Below, piece after piece: positions 26,001 through 39,305 of a stretch of DNA of 64,000 nucleotides. A model generated the notes under the pieces. It was given only the letters and a program-made list of their open reading frames with translations, made no database searches and had not been told where the DNA came from. Position 1 is the first letter of the stretch. Every line of letters begins with the position of its first letter. Position numbers and translations under genes: made by a program. The stretch is from Styela clava (lineage: Eukaryota > Chordata > Ascidiacea > Stolidobranchia > Styelidae). The stretch lies in the NCBI RefSeq assembly GCF_964204865.1, contig NC_135257.1, positions 6,718,151 through 6,782,150 of the forward strand, given 5' to 3'.

Positions 26001-28484
26001 AATGGCAACAAAACGCAGAAAAGTTGAACGCTAAGTGCAATTGGTTCAATATTTAAATGGTCAGTTTTTGGGCGCTGCTTAAAATTCAATTTCTGATCTG
26101 TATGAAAAAATGTGATGCATTGGTCATACGTCAGGCTTTTACCTTTCCAAAAATATGCGCGGCCAATCAATGACTTGCAACCTTTAATTTTGGCCTGCAA
26201 GCGACTTGACTTCTGGCTTTACTGTTGCACAAACAGCTCATATTTGTCGAATTCACAAAAATACGAATTAAAAAAAAATATAATCGGACACTTTACCCCG
26301 CATTTTTGTGTCCACGGATTGTCATGATATTTTCTGAATAGTATTGCTTTTATTTCGTCAACACAACCGCAGATTAAAATGATCACAAATAAATTAATAT
26401 TAAAGCAAGGCGATGGATATTTTTTATTTTTATTTACCAATATACTAATTATATTTTTAATAAGTACTGAATCAGGTTGTACAACGGCGATAATAAATTC
26501 GCAAGATCGCAAATAATTTATCTCAAAACTAAATATAACCGGGCAATATATTCTCACATTATTATGTTCGCAAATTGCCGTGGCATTTAAAAGAATTAAT
26601 GCTTTCGTCTTGTCATAACTCATAAGTCAACGCAACCGCGAATGACCATGAACACAATTAAATTAAAATAAGAACACATTTTAAATTTTTGTCGTTGTCA
26701 AGGATTGAATATTGTGTGACAGAAAAGGCCATTTATACACTAAATAAATCGGCCCTTTTAACATAGGCGTAATCTCCGAAATTTGGTAAAATTCTTTTGT
26801 GTTCGGTTTCATTACTTATTCGCACAGAGTACGGTTGCAATAAACTCACGTTGAGTCCGCAAAGGTTTTCGCCTACGAGAAAATAGTCCGCGACCAAAAA
26901 AGGTTGGGAAACGCTGGTCTAAAAGCTAATGGGTGATTATGCGTGTAACATATACGGGGAACAGGATTCTCCCACACAACAGAAACTTGCCTATAGTGGC
27001 AACCATGAATAATAAAAATGCTTACCTAATGAACTGTACGGAATTTGAATATTTTCATCAACCTCTTCAATCCACGTGTATAAAAAGAGCCACATGGGGA
27101 CTGTTCCAAGGGCAAACAAATTGCTCAAAGTTGTCAAGGCAACACTGAAATATTTGTCATTGTGATACTATTTTTGAAATTTGATTCAATAATACTTTAG
27201 TATTCGATTTTGCAAATCTGTTATGTTTACATGCTTTGAAACTATATTATTTACTCGTAACTAAATAGTTAACAAAAGTTGAAAGGAGTGTATGAATAAA
27301 TCGCAATAATTATGAACATAATGATAACAGCAATGCATATTTCATTGAATGAAATGTCTAAAGTCTAATTATACATCGCTGACTGGATGACAAATCTCTA
27401 CCTATGAATCACCTAATATATATACACGTACATTCGCTGGTGATTTACGGATAGCCATCATTACGAAATATGAGATATTTTTGCTATTTAATTTTGTCAC
27501 TTCATTAATTTTCGGCAGTATTATCAACACAAAAAACACGAGTTTATCCTTGTAAGTCTCCAGCTAGGACTGCTTGCTCACCTTAGTGGCATATCTCCAT
27601 CTACCATATATGCTAGAATATTACTGAAAGTCCCGCCAGGACTACAGCCTACCACCATGAACGTGATTGCCTGTAATTCAGACATTGATGTCGCTTTTAT
27701 CAATCCATACGCAATCACTGTAAAGAAATTAGTTTCGAGTTAATACGCATTCGGTGATTTTCCATGAATGCGAGGCAGGAAATTCCCATTAGGCCTGAAA
27801 TATGACTTTATGAGAATGTACTTCCTATGGACTCAAATCAAAACATACACTGCTCGGGAAGTACAATGAAATTTTTGAAATTGACTTACTAGGCATCATC
27901 AAAATTTGACATCCGAGTCCAATAAGAATTCCAATGGGCCTTTTAAAATTGTCAATCAATTTTTCATGGTCCACCGCGCATCCCATTCCAAACATTACGA
28001 GTGCGAGAATACATCTGCAAAATGAGAGTAAGATAATGTGAACTATAAGCTCATAAATTCCACATTCGCATAGTACTATAATACAATTTATTGTACGCTG
28101 ATTTTATAGTGGTGTTTTGGCAAGGAAACCAGGAGCCAGTCTATGCCTTGTGATATTGGCGGTTTCCAATACATACAACTATAAAGCAGCTTTGTGATTA
28201 CGTCCAAGTAACATCGGTAACCAAAAAACATTGAATTGTGAAGTTTGTGATATCTGTCGCGCCACATCGATTCGGTCCTTCTCAAAATTTCAGAATCATA
28301 TGTGGCTGCTTGTTCAAAGCAGACGCGTGAAACACTAAACGCTAAAATATAGTAAAGCGATTATCGTACTGAAACACACTCACGTCACAAGTATTTTGAA
28401 CATTTCAATCTGGGGGTCAAATTCGTATCCCGCCGTTGTATTCCCGAATGTCGTTGCATTTCCTGCTGTAGTGGTAAATTCCAT
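23094..28484 (-). CDS. SLC10A2: SLC10 family sodium/bile-acid type cotransporter
   Basis: Seven minus-strand exons, 28384-28484 (ATG), 27890-28014, 27582-27717, 27026-27144, 24628-24716, 23932-24030 and 23094-23438 (TAA), join in phase to 337 residues (human SLC10A2 has 348). An extracellular Thr/Asn-rich N-terminus with NAT and NTT sites is followed by CILALVMFGMGC, FKRPIGILIGLGCQ, the family hallmark GCSPGGTFSN (residues 99-108, sodium/substrate region) with MVDGDMPL, then LSNLFALGTVPMWLF, SLGITLASLIIPIVAGI and several further helices, ending in a basic cytosolic tail. SLC10 proteins import bile acids or sulfated steroids with sodium; which substrate applies here cannot be read from sequence, and the symbol is the nearest type only. 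The 2.3-kb intron at 24717-27025 carries a nested hAT pair. Confidence 0.92.
25257..26916. mobile_element. hAT-type element in the SLC10 gene, exact 8-bp target duplication
   Basis: Ends are CAGTGTTTCCCAACC and, on the other strand, CAGCGTTTCCCAACC. Identical GTCTAAAA flanks both sides (25249-25256 and 26917-26924). Sub-terminal GAGTCCGCAA appears near both ends. The 1660-base element has no intact transposase and is itself split by the element at 25785-26216. Confidence 0.85.
25785..26216. mobile_element. Nested hAT-type element, exact 8-bp target duplication
   Basis: The 432-base insert begins CAGGGTCCGCAACCTATGG and is flanked by identical CTTTACTG (25777-25784 and 26217-26224). It is the same family as 56216-56631 in opposite orientation; both share GAGCAATATAATC-type strings and a GCCTATAA-TTAATTATAATTA stretch. 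Non-coding. Confidence 0.85.
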
Positions 28485-31400
28485 GTCCAATGCCTGTGTC
28501 GGTTGGCGAATGAATAGCTTTGTGGGATTTTTATACAGGAATCTCTAACCAAAAGGCTGTATATAGTCTATTCCATTTCTACTGCAGGCTTTCACTACAA
28601 AATGATCCAAGACTATTTCAAATTAAATATCACGCTATAGCTGTTAACAGAAAAACGATTTGTCATCAAACTGACTCATAAAAAAAACATTCATATTACG
28701 TTTGAGAGAGTGCACATAATAATTAACTATTTTTTGGATCGCAATATGTTTGATGACATATTTAACAAAGGCTAAATCAGTACCAGTATCTGGGCAAAAA
28801 TCCACGACAATAAGTGGAATATTATATGGCTATAGTTTCCACAACAAAAACAGATGCTGTCCTGCTTGATTTCGCTATGATTAAGGCAAGTTTGACCTAT
28901 CAGTGTCAAAAATCTGACACACAGCTTGCTAAAATATACGTTGAAATGTTACGTCACTTTGATGATCTTATTCGTAACTGTGTAACAAATACGTAAGTGC
29001 CAATATGTTTCAACTGAAAAATACGATTAGACATTTTGCACAACTCTCGTCCAAATATTGTTTGTGACACTATCTATAATTCTATAAGATGATTTACACA
29101 GCATTCTTCCGGTACAAATTATCATTTCGCTGATCAAAAAGTAATGACATACATAACATTTCATGAAACTGTCCAGAATATTTTTTTACCTAAAATATGG
29201 CCAATTATGATCTTGTAGGGCCTACTTTCTACAAAATTGCTATAGCTATAATATTCTGAGATATATGCATGGCCCAAAAGCGGAATTATGTCCGTACGTG
29301 TGCATGAGCTTGCAAGAGCTGAACGTTCCCATCTTTCTGTCCTACCCGATAAGGGCATTACTGCTACGTGTCTGTGTGCTCTACCAACTGTGTTCTCGCG
29401 GTTCGTGGACGTGGTTCATATTCTCATATACACATAGACGCCAGTCCCTAATTAACTAATTATTTCATAACTAATTAACCACCTATGTTGGAAGTCAAGC
29501 CTTAATCACTTTCTACCACGACTATCTAATAAGCCTGAAAGGTAGTATAGATTAAGTTACGTACTGAATTTCCGCTTTCAAGTAATTTCTGACAAATATG
29601 TTGACGTATCGAATTCAAAATAGATAGTAAATTTGCCACATTACCTACCTCAATTCGCACATGTATTATATCGAGGAAAACTGTTTCTACCGCTTGCCAA
29701 TCACCAAACATATTTTATGCCTAAGGAAAGGTTATTTTTCTGCCTGCTGTCGAAGCATACGGTTCCGATGTCATATAAGGAATTCCCCACCGAAGAAAGC
29801 GCTCGATTTCATCATACAAAACTAATTTTATAACTATGTATATACAATGCAGTAGAAATGTACTCAGTTCACCCAAGTCGATCTGTGCGCAATGTACCGA
29901 ATAAATAAAGCATTTTAGGCCTCACAATCAAGAAAATGTTGTTGTTTAAAGTCAATTTATTTCTGTCAGCAAATCACTAGAGCGAGGCGTAACTTACTGA
30001 GAAGTACCGTATCACGAAATCCTTCAGTGTTCCATACTATAATACGCCTTCGCCTTAATTTGATCGAGGTACTACGCGGAGTAACGATGAGTATTGCGTT
30101 CGCTAAACTATTTTCCGGTGCTAAACAATGACCGCGCTTTTGATTGTGAATTCAGGCATGCCTATAACGACGTATTATAGCTTGAATTTATGAGTTTCGG
30201 TTCGAGTAATTAATACCATTTTGACGTATTTTAGAGGTATTTATCACAAGCATTACTATTAAAAAATATATATAAGCTTTCAAGGCAGCAATGTTTCATC
30301 TTGTGCTGAGCAGAAATTGCTTAGGAATGCTGGAATTTTTGTATAACGGCGAATCTTAAAATTTGATAGAATTGTTTTATTTTGAAGCTGCTGAGAAATT
30401 CTGGAATAAATGGCTAGGATTCTGCTCCCCTACTCCCGCTTTGATGCCTGTCTTGTCATTCTGTGACATCAAACCTTTTTAAGCTAACGCTAATTGGTCC
30501 TGGTTTTGCATGATTCAAACCGTTACATGCATAGAAAATAAACCGGATCTTTTGTACAAAGCCCCCGCAAAAACAGCCTTGCCAACGCTGAAAAAAAGAA
30601 AATTAGTAATCATCTTGTCAGGGTTTTCGTTAGTGATGCAGACTGCGCTGGTACTTCAAATTTTATAATCATTCCTAACCCCAACTGGATAATTACTAAT
30701 TTGTTATTTGAAAACATACGGGCGGTTTTTCTCGAATCCCACATTTTTGCATTAATGGCGGAGGCATTGTACAAAAGATTCAATAAACCTTTTGGATAAT
30801 CTAATCATATGTTTCTAATAAAGGAACTGCCATCAAACACTCTGGTAATAACTGGTGTTCCTGGCATATACATGTCACAAAAAATGTCCATGCTTAATTA
30901 TGATGAGAGGCACATGAAAGGAATTATTTGCCCTGGGTTTGAAAATCTAATGGTGCATCACCCACATCAAATGGTGCCCAAAATAATTTCTGGCAATATG
31001 TAGAAAATGCGTACAGAATCGAAAAGCTTAAGAAGCACCGCGTAAGGACGATACTGTCGGAAAATAGGTTGGATATTTGTTTCAAATACGTAAATACTAC
31101 AAATAGTTATCATTATATCGAAAATTAGTATGAACTATGTCACTTCATGAATTGTAGCATTAATAAAATTGATAGACATATTAGCTCAATCGATAAACAA
31201 GCGCAATCTAATCTCGTTTTCTTTCTAAACTACACTTCTCTTCTGACACAACTAGTCGTTTTGAAATGTGATAATGTTCTTCTTTTCGGGATTGACTGAC
31301 ACAACTGAAAAACGCTTTTCTCATTTCATGAGTCAGCACACGCACTATTGTTATGAAATTATTGAATATCCAATGACAATGGCTACGAGCGAAAACTTTG

Positions 31401-31913
31401 TGGAAGTCTGTTTTTATTGTACGTCCATTTCGCATTTGTCACGAGACTATTGTGTAAAGGAGGATTAACATCCTCCCTTTTGTTAATCTGAAGGCAATGT
31501 TATTGTAATTCTCAATTGACCTGAATATCATAATAAAAGAATCTCAGCAGTTGGTCATTTTTGGTAAGTGACGTGCATGTTCCCAATTAGTAAACTTGAT
31601 TTTTCATTTCGCATCGTAATACACATAGTATATTATTATTTTTATGACTCTGTTGAAGTTACATTTCTTGGCTGAAATATTTTATTAAATAATTTCAAGT
31701 CACACAGCACGATTTTGTCACATTGAAGCTACATCATACGCTGTTAATTAACCAGGTAAAAACTTTTCTTCAATAAAAATGATATTGTTTTAGCAGCGAT
31801 CGTTCTTTAACATGTTTATAACTTTAGTAATAGGATATACTTTAATTGCGGGGTTACCTAACTACGAATGTAGTATTCTGGTATAAAAACATGCTTATAT
31901 ATATATGCTATAC
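28485..31913. other. Intergenic DNA upstream of the SLC10 gene
   Basis: This stretch should hold the SLC10 promoter. Reading frames at 28814, 29265, 29633 and 30809 show no family resemblance. No RNA gene or bounded transposon was recognised. Confidence 0.45.
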
Positions 31914-34102
31914 CAGGGCTTCCCAAACTTTTGAGCTCGCAGCCCCTTTTAACATATTAAAATTTTTAACGGCCCTTGTCCACGTTGATAATGCTAAACA
32001 GTTCGAAATATGCATTTTTGATATCTTATTGGCACAGCTAATTCTCAACTATTATTATATCCTTACCAAATAAAAAACAAGCACACATTTATTCAAATTA
32101 ACGTTACTCAATTATTCAGTGTAATGGGTGCGAATGCTTTTGCTGTATAGCAAGTCCAGCCGTTGTTCAATGTTTGTTTATGCAGGCCTAAATGATGAAT
32201 TATGATGTCTGGCCAGTGGCCACTGACGACATGGTCCTCATCTCGAGTTGTTCACTCTTATAGATCGAACTTAGCGTAAGGCAGCGGTTTGTACGACGCC
32301 AAATTATCAGGGGAAAAACTCATGGCGCACCTACACGAAAAATATGCTGCCTCAAAACACAATTTTGTCATCGTTAATATGTACTTTATGTCTTTTGAGG
32401 GTTTTAAACATGTAGGTCTAAGAAATAAAGGCAAAAGGTTAACGTTTCTTTCTTATCTCTGCCAGGTTTTTCTTTAAAATGCTAAAAAAAATCATGTTTG
32501 ATAATCTCGGTTCAGCAAATGAATAAACTGCAGCCTATGAAATTGCAGCATGTAGGGTTTACCTCTTATCTTACGTGTAACAGAAAGTAAACAACAAATG
32601 GTAAAATGAATTTGATTCTATTACAATCATTATTTGATTCCCAGATACTGTTTGTTACGGGCTATCTTAGATTCTATACTTCACTTTTGGTCTCTTAAAA
32701 TGCTATATTATAACTCTTTTTTTGAGACTTACTGTGAATCTGATTGTCATATCAGGTATTTTATGTATTTATTGCGTTATTTTAGTTTTGCTTATGTTTA
32801 TTTGTTGTGTTGTTTTTATATGGACCACAGCGGTCTGGAGTAATAAACGAATTGAATTTGCAACAATCAGAGACAATAAAACATTTAGAATAAATATAAT
32901 ATGTAATATGTTTCGAGGCGCACTCAGCAAATCGCCCTCGAAAACCGCTAGCTTAAGGATTGAAGCCGTCATTGTTATGCAAGCGCGATGATTCTACCGT
33001 GTTTCCCCGAGTATAAGACCAGGCCTGAATTTTAACAAGGATGTTAATATATAAGCTCGCCTTTAAAAAAGACTTACTTAGTCGATAGCGTAACTATTGT
33101 TTTTTACTTAATCCCGTGGAAGTGCGTCGTTTCAATTTTGCTAGGGCGTCGCGAAATTTTGTGATCCGTGAACGTTTCAACCAAACCATATCTTCTACTG
33201 TTACAAAAAATTTTGTTTCGTATTTATATGAAGCAGTCTTTCTACCAGGGGCCATCAAATGCGATTTCACTGACTGTCGTGACGTTTTGTTTGTTACTTA
33301 TCGATTTTAATCGGTAAGTATGTTGATAGGTATTTGTCTGTCTGTATGTCTGTTTATTTGTCTGTTAGATGCACGTGATATCTCACGAAAGCGTGATTGA
33401 ATCTCGGACTTATCTTATCACGAATCATCTTATCTCGGACCAGAAGCCTATTGATTTTTGGCGAATTATGTCGTATAATTAGCGAGTTATTAATTAATTA
33501 GTGATGGGACACAAGGTGTCTCTATGGAGTAAGAGCGCTGTTTTGGGATCCCCTAACTTTCGATCGATAAGTCTTCGGTCTCTGACCGATATTCTCGTTT
33601 ATATGATCAATACGTATTTTCACGGGAGTCGATACTTGAGCATATTTTTGGAGGGCTTCACAATACAATGAAGTTCGAGAACCACTCAGTCTCAGTCGAT
33701 AGCAAGAAATCTTTTCTACTTTTTAAATGGTTAATAATCTATATTTAGTAGTTATTTTAAATAAAAACGTACTATTTATAAGCAAATGGAAATCGGTATA
33801 CATATTTTGTATAATAAAAAATCTCGGTATTCTCTATCCCCAATAAAAGCCCTAGTGTTATTTTCGAAATAAAATTGAAGACAGTGTCTTATTTTCCGGG
33901 AAACACGATATTATGATGATGTATTCACTCGGAATCGTGAAATTTTTGATTTACACTATTTTTAATAATTGTATTTCGCATCAAGAGTCTAAAAAGTACA
34001 ATTGATATGGTACTTTGTGTAAAATTGTTGCTCTTTTCGCGGCCCCTAAAATTTGTTTCGCGGCCTCTTCGAGGGCCGCGGCCCCTAGTTTGGGAAGCCC
34101 TG
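31914..34102. mobile_element. hAT-type element, exact 8-bp target duplication
   Basis: Ends are CAGGGCTTCCCAAACTTTTG and, on the other strand, CAGGGCTTCCCAAACTAGG, with sub-terminal GCAGCCCC and GCGGCCCC. Identical TGCTATAC flanks it (31906-31913 and 34103-34110). The 2189-base element carries a second insertion at 32997-33908 and no recognisable transposase. Confidence 0.87.
32997..33908. mobile_element. Nested TA-flanked element with GTGTTTCCC ends
   Basis: The left end reads CCGTGTTTCCCCGAGTATAAGAC and the right end, on the other strand, TCGTGTTTCCCGGAAAATAAGAC; TA flanks both sides. This is the family of small TA-inserting elements with GTGTTTCCCCGAAAATAAGAC ends seen in many animals. 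It lies inside the hAT at 31914-34102. Related copies are at 57359-58515 and about 53258-53575. Confidence 0.75.
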
Positions 34103-34291
34103 TGCTATACTGATTACTGACCATGTCAAAAATAAATAAAAATTTGTTGAATAGTCGCGGACTCTGGCTGTTTTTATTGCGGAGTCGTTAGAAAAGTATG
34201 TTTTGCATGCAAATAGAACAAAAATGATATTTTCAATCACAAATAATTTCATAGGCCATTTTTTAAAACAAATCAAGATCACGCCGTACAG

Positions 34292-34401
34292 ATAAATTTG
34301 CCGATTATTATGTAGCTTCGAAAAATCAATCAATATTAATCGGCAAATTTACGTCAATTTTTAAAACAAATCAAGAATGCGTAAATTTGCCGATTATTAT
34401 T
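34292..34401. repeat. Small cluster of direct and inverted ATAAATTTGCCGATTATTAT copies
   Basis: Copies lie at about 34292-34311 and 34382-34401, with an inverted copy (AATCGGCAAATTTAC) between them near 34338-34352. AAAACAAATCAAGA precedes both direct copies. The cluster could fold into a hairpin; no gene association. Confidence 0.6.
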
Positions 34402-34760
34402 CAGTTTGGATCATTCTCTCGGTGAATCTTCAGAGATAGCCCGTTGAGACGTTTCTTTCCTTGTGGGTCGCAAATAGGCTTGCTTTTATGGCAGGTACAG
34501 TGTCGAATGTTTTCAAAAGTATTGGCAAAACGGTCTTCCAAAAATACACTTCGTATCCAATAAAGTGTTGAAATAAATACTCAAAGTGTTTTCAAGAACA
34601 TCAAGTTTATATTGTGGCTCTTCATTCAATGGATTGTCGACCTCATGCCTGATATCCTGGTGCCAGTAGACGCAGCGTTATTCAATCTGTTTTTTGAGTA
34701 TCTAATTTGTCATTTACTGAACAAGGTCGGGTATGTTAACTTTGTCGGAGTGTATGAAGT

Positions 34761-34828
34761 GGGCTGCAGTGTAGTTTGTTGACTATCAGCAAAGTGTAGT
34801 AGGGCTGCAGTGTAGTTTGTTGACTATC
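34761..34828 (+). repeat. 27-bp tandem duplication, period 41
   Basis: A perfect 27-base string starting GGGCTGCAGTGTAG and ending GACTATC occurs at 34761-34787 and 34802-34828. Confidence 0.85.
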
Positions 34829-36300
34829 TGTCGTGGATGAGATATTCACGTACACATTGTCTCCAAAAATGCACAGCATTAAATAACGACTAGTGAAAAA
34901 ATTATTAAAGATGCACATAGGATCCGAATTATGCTCCGAGCAAGCGACTCGTCAAAGTGTATGTCTTTGTTCATATACACATAACTCAAGTAAAAGTAGC
35001 TCCTAAAGCATGGGTATGCTCATCGACATATTGTAAACTAGGCTAACCATAAAAACAACTACTAAACGTGGCATTATCAAGACTTTCTTGTATGCACTTT
35101 GTACAAGCATGAAAAGTTCATTCATACACTTGCGCTTAAGCTCCGCAAAAGCCATTGTCCGGCTATGATTCAAACTATGGGGTTTTGCCCTACGGCTTAC
35201 ACTATCTCTTCTCACTAGACTCTTCAGATGCATCTGCTGGAAATTTGTGTGAACATTGACATGTCAAATTACACCGTATATACTGTGCAGGTATGTTCAT
35301 CACACCATCGCCCTCTTTTCCACCATATCTTCGGTCACGGAACCCCACTATAGTATTGAGTAATTGCGCTTAGATAGATTACCGGTAGTTCAAAACCAAT
35401 GTGTATACAAACACCACCAAACTGTTTAGTAGTTGTCTAGACAGAGCCTTGTTCAGTTCATTGCAAAGTTGAAAACGAACACTTTTACAGGTTATAGAGA
35501 TAGACAGGTTATATATAGATTATATAGTTCAAAGGGACATCTCCACGATTCGAATATGTTACTTATATATACACTAAATGTGTTGATGAACACTCTCACA
35601 TTTCCGAGTAGTTGCTTGTCCAGACAGTAGTTCAAAACGAATGAGTGACGACAACGCATCGGCAAATAGTATATAATATTTTTGGAACTTTGACATGATA
35701 CAAAAAAATTAACAAGACAGACACACAGTACGAAAATTTGTCGAACAAATATAGGCTATGAACATAAGATAAAAAAGTACTACACAGAAAATCGCCTCTT
35801 GTGATATAGAATAAAGGGGAAAAAACGCGATCACATATTTACCTACAATCGAGATTCAAGCCTGTGATCATACACCAATACAAGAGATTTATGCTCGAAT
35901 ATATGCACCATGTCCAAAACGAAGTAGTATCTTTCACCGTACTGGTGGGTCTCCTTAAAAACTCCCCACAATGCTGACCACCAAATCGCAGAAATGCGAT
36001 CGCGGAAGGCCACAGGGCGCGCAATGTGTATTTTTCATGCTGTTATGACACAAAACTTCAAAGTGAAAAACGAATCGCCCACAGAAATATTTGAAATAAA
36101 TAGAAGTAATAGCTTTATAGCGACAACTTTTTTTCTAACTGCTGGAACAATTTTACTGAAATACTGGAATACTGAAAAGAACAACAACAAATTTAACAAA
36201 ACGATCCATAGATTCATTTTGTGTAGAAAATAAGTAGAAAGGACAAACTATTAGTTACTTTTAAAATGAGCTTTGTACTTGTGATAATATGGGTAATAAA

Positions 36301-38370
36301 CCGCGAGCCGAGGCCCTGGAAAACGCCTAGAAAGTGAGTTTCGTAGCGCACATCAGGTAACTACCTGAAAATGATTTTGAAATGTTCCTTAAAAATTTAC
36401 TAACAAATATTGCCTTGTTCCCACTTCCAAAAGTTGCACGTTCTACGGAAAAGACGCTTTTACTACAAGAAATATGTGCTACGATCTGTCCTATATTCTC
36501 TACATTTTCGGCAATGAACAATGACTTCTGCATGACGTAACAGTTGAATCGAATCAGCTGTTAGCGAGCGGATGAATATTAGTTATTACTGCTCGACCTT
36601 GCGTTGAGTTGGGCAGCCTTTCCATAGCCCTGTTTAGTTATTATTGGACACGTTTAGTGGCCATAACGATCGTTTCAAAATTTTGTTGTTATTGTTATTC
36701 TTGTTATTTGTCTCCGTCTCCATTTTTAAAAAATCGCTTTTCTCTTCGAATACTGGACCAATTGCTTTGATATTTTCAGTGGTTAAAAATTTTTCTCCAG
36801 AAGGCTATCACTTTTTTTTTCCGCTATGACGTCATCAAAATTATTGCCACTGGGTGGCGCTACGTGTCCATATATTTGAGCATAGCTCTCATGTTAGTTA
36901 AGTTATTCTAAGACGTTGTTGAAAAATGTATAAGTAAGTTATTAAACACTTGTAGATCCTTACCACAGATATGGGCCGTGAGACGAAGCCTTGAAAACGT
37001 CCAGAAAATGAGTTTCGTAGCGCACATCTGGTAACTAAATAAATTCTTCAGTTTTGTGTGAAAATGAACATACTGAACGCATTACAGCTTGTTCCACAAT
37101 CCTGATGCGAAATTGAATATAAGGGGTTCCCGGAAATTCAATAACCATAAGTTTACAACACATACATAAGAACTATGCAATTCGAGAGCCCCACAGCACA
37201 CTAACACAAATGTATTCCTGTAATGCTTTGCCTGACCAAAATCGGACTTCCTCAGTCAATCATAATTTATTAGGTAGATTACGAAAAATATGGCATACAT
37301 GTAACCAACAACAAAAAATACTTTAATTGTGTGACAGGAGTCGCGAGTGAACTCGAAAGCAGCGACACCAACATCGCTGATTCACATTAGCGAATAAATT
37401 TTATGTAATAACCACAAACAGTTTACAACAAGAACAGCATAAAAAGCGACATCCATTTTATAGAAGCTATCAAAGGTATTTATTTTTAAGCAATGAAGTC
37501 ACAAATTAACATCGTGAGCACGAAAACACAAAAAAATCAGTTATTTCTCACTTAGAAATTTCTCAATTAGAAAGTCAAGAAAATTATATGAATGTACAAT
37601 ATGTACATAACATAGTGAACAGAAATATTACAATTAGTCCTCTTTTAGTTTATGTGGTTATGTATTTGAACAAAGGCAATATTATTTCTAGGAACAGGAC
37701 TACGACAATAACAAATGTCCGAAAAAACAAACAAATAAATGATACTTATTAAATCAACTGCAATATCTAATTCACTTTCTTCTGAATTGTTTTCGAAATC
37801 CACTATCTCGAAAATCGACTTTTCCTCTAAGAGTGTACTGTGATTTTTGCAGTCAATACAAAAACAAAAATTTGTGCAATATAAGTTGATTTTGGCACAC
37901 TTGCATACATTATTTTGACTATTTTTTTTATATACTTGCAGTTTGCCAACTCAAGAACTGATTTGAGGGCCACATGCTTCTTCAGTGAATCATTGTTGGG
38001 TGGGAGAGTATAATCCTTATGTTTGCCAGTGTTAAATAGACGTGCCCTGGTATCATTTACATTCTTCATATCCTCTTCATACAGTGAACAAACAAATTCC
38101 TCAGCTTTATTTATTAATGCCTCATTAACCTCAAAAGATCTTCATAGTTGAGAATAAAATGAACTGAAAACCCCAATGAAGGAGAAAATAGGACAGATGG
38201 TAACACATATTTATTGTAGTAAAGCGTTTTTTCTGTAAAACGTGCAACTTTTGGAAGTGGGAACAAGGCAATATTTGTTACTAAATTTCTAAGGAACATT
38301 TTAAAATCATTTTCAGGTAGTTACCTTATGTGCGCTACGAAACTGAAAGATAAATGGCCTCGGCTCGCGG
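36301..38370. repeat. Long inverted repeat, arms of about 200 bp
   Basis: The left arm 36301-36500 starts CCGCGAGCCGAGGCC and the right arm 38182-38370 ends with its reverse complement. The arms stay similar throughout, including TTCGTAGCGCACAT and CTTGTTCCCACTTCC. A third, weaker partial copy is at 36967-37035. The loop includes a frame (37827-38069, minus) with RLFNTGKHKDYTLPPNNDSLKKH, reminiscent of repeat-encoded proteins of invertebrate genomes. It is probably a composite transposon; no target duplication could be settled. Confidence 0.6.
36644..36892. repeat. Dispersed repeat family, copy A
   Basis: It begins TTGGACACGTTTAGTGG, continues through AAATCGCTTTTCTCTTCGAA and ACTGGACCAATTGCTTTGA, and ends near ATATTTGAGCATAGCTCTC. 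Copies B (38552-38925) and C (52173-52288) share these strings. The ORF at 36644 is not a gene. Confidence 0.7.
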
Positions 38371-38551
38371 CCTATAAGTAAAAAAAACATGATTCGCGGC
38401 CCGCACACAATACTGTACACTGAATGCATCGGCATTCGGTACGTACCGAATTTTTCAGCTATGGAAAGTAACTTATCCAGTGTCTCGCATTATATACGGA
38501 ATTATCGTAAACATGTGGTACGTCGATACAATAATCTACGATAGTTAGTTT

Positions 38552-38925
38552 TTGGACACGTTTAGTGGACATAACGATCGTTTCAATATTATGTTGTTAT
38601 TGTTATTATTTGTTTACATCATTTTTTAAAAATCGCTTTTCTCTTCGAATACTGGACCAATTGCTTTGAAATTTTCTGTGAGTAAAGATTGATTTTTTTG
38701 CCAGAAGGCTATTACTTTTATTTATTTATAAATTTCGCATGAAATCTGATATTTCGTCTAAAATTTTGCTGTATTATTTTATCCATGGGAACACTGGCTG
38801 TCCGGTTTGATTCTGTAAATTATTTCTACGCGAAACTCGGAATTTTTTGTGGGTACCGGTGGCGTCAAAGGTAAATACTGCTTCGCTCTGGGAACGTGTT
38901 CATATATTTGAGCACAGCTCTCTTG
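38552..38925. repeat. Dispersed repeat family, copy B
   Basis: Same start and core as copy A at 36644, with an insertion of about 120 bases before the shared ATATTTGAGCACAGCTCTC end. It lies between the long inverted repeat and astacin gene 2. Confidence 0.7.
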
Positions 38926-39305
38926 TAGTAATATTATGGTGCATCCGGTGAAGATTTCGAAGCACTTTCTGCAATGGACATTGCTGTCGACTATGATGAT
39001 ATGTACAAATAATCCCTGTGTTTAGGCAAAAGTGGGATTTCCCATAAGCCTAAACTGGAATATTTCGTAAGATTTGACATAAAATAATTTAGTACCGTAA
39101 ATTATTCGTTGACAATACTGAGCTCTGGTTCAGGTCCGGATTTCATAACTTTTCGACTCCGCGACATTTTCTTCTCGGTATCGTCTTTTGGCGGGCGAGT
39201 GCTCAGCTAACGTTGGTGGTGAATGTTTTGAACCTTTGCAGTTGCCGCTTTACGCTTATTGCCAATTTCGTTTACACCACTAGTCTAGCTATTTACAACA
39301 ATTTC

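Noticed and set aside
30809-31003. Small gene at 30.8 kb
   Set aside because: No conserved motif, no splice partners and atypical composition.
37827-38069. Frame with RLFNTGKHKDYTLPPNNDSL as a host gene
   Set aside because: The motif recalls repeat-encoded proteins, the frame is short, and it lies inside the long inverted-repeat structure; a host function cannot be supported.
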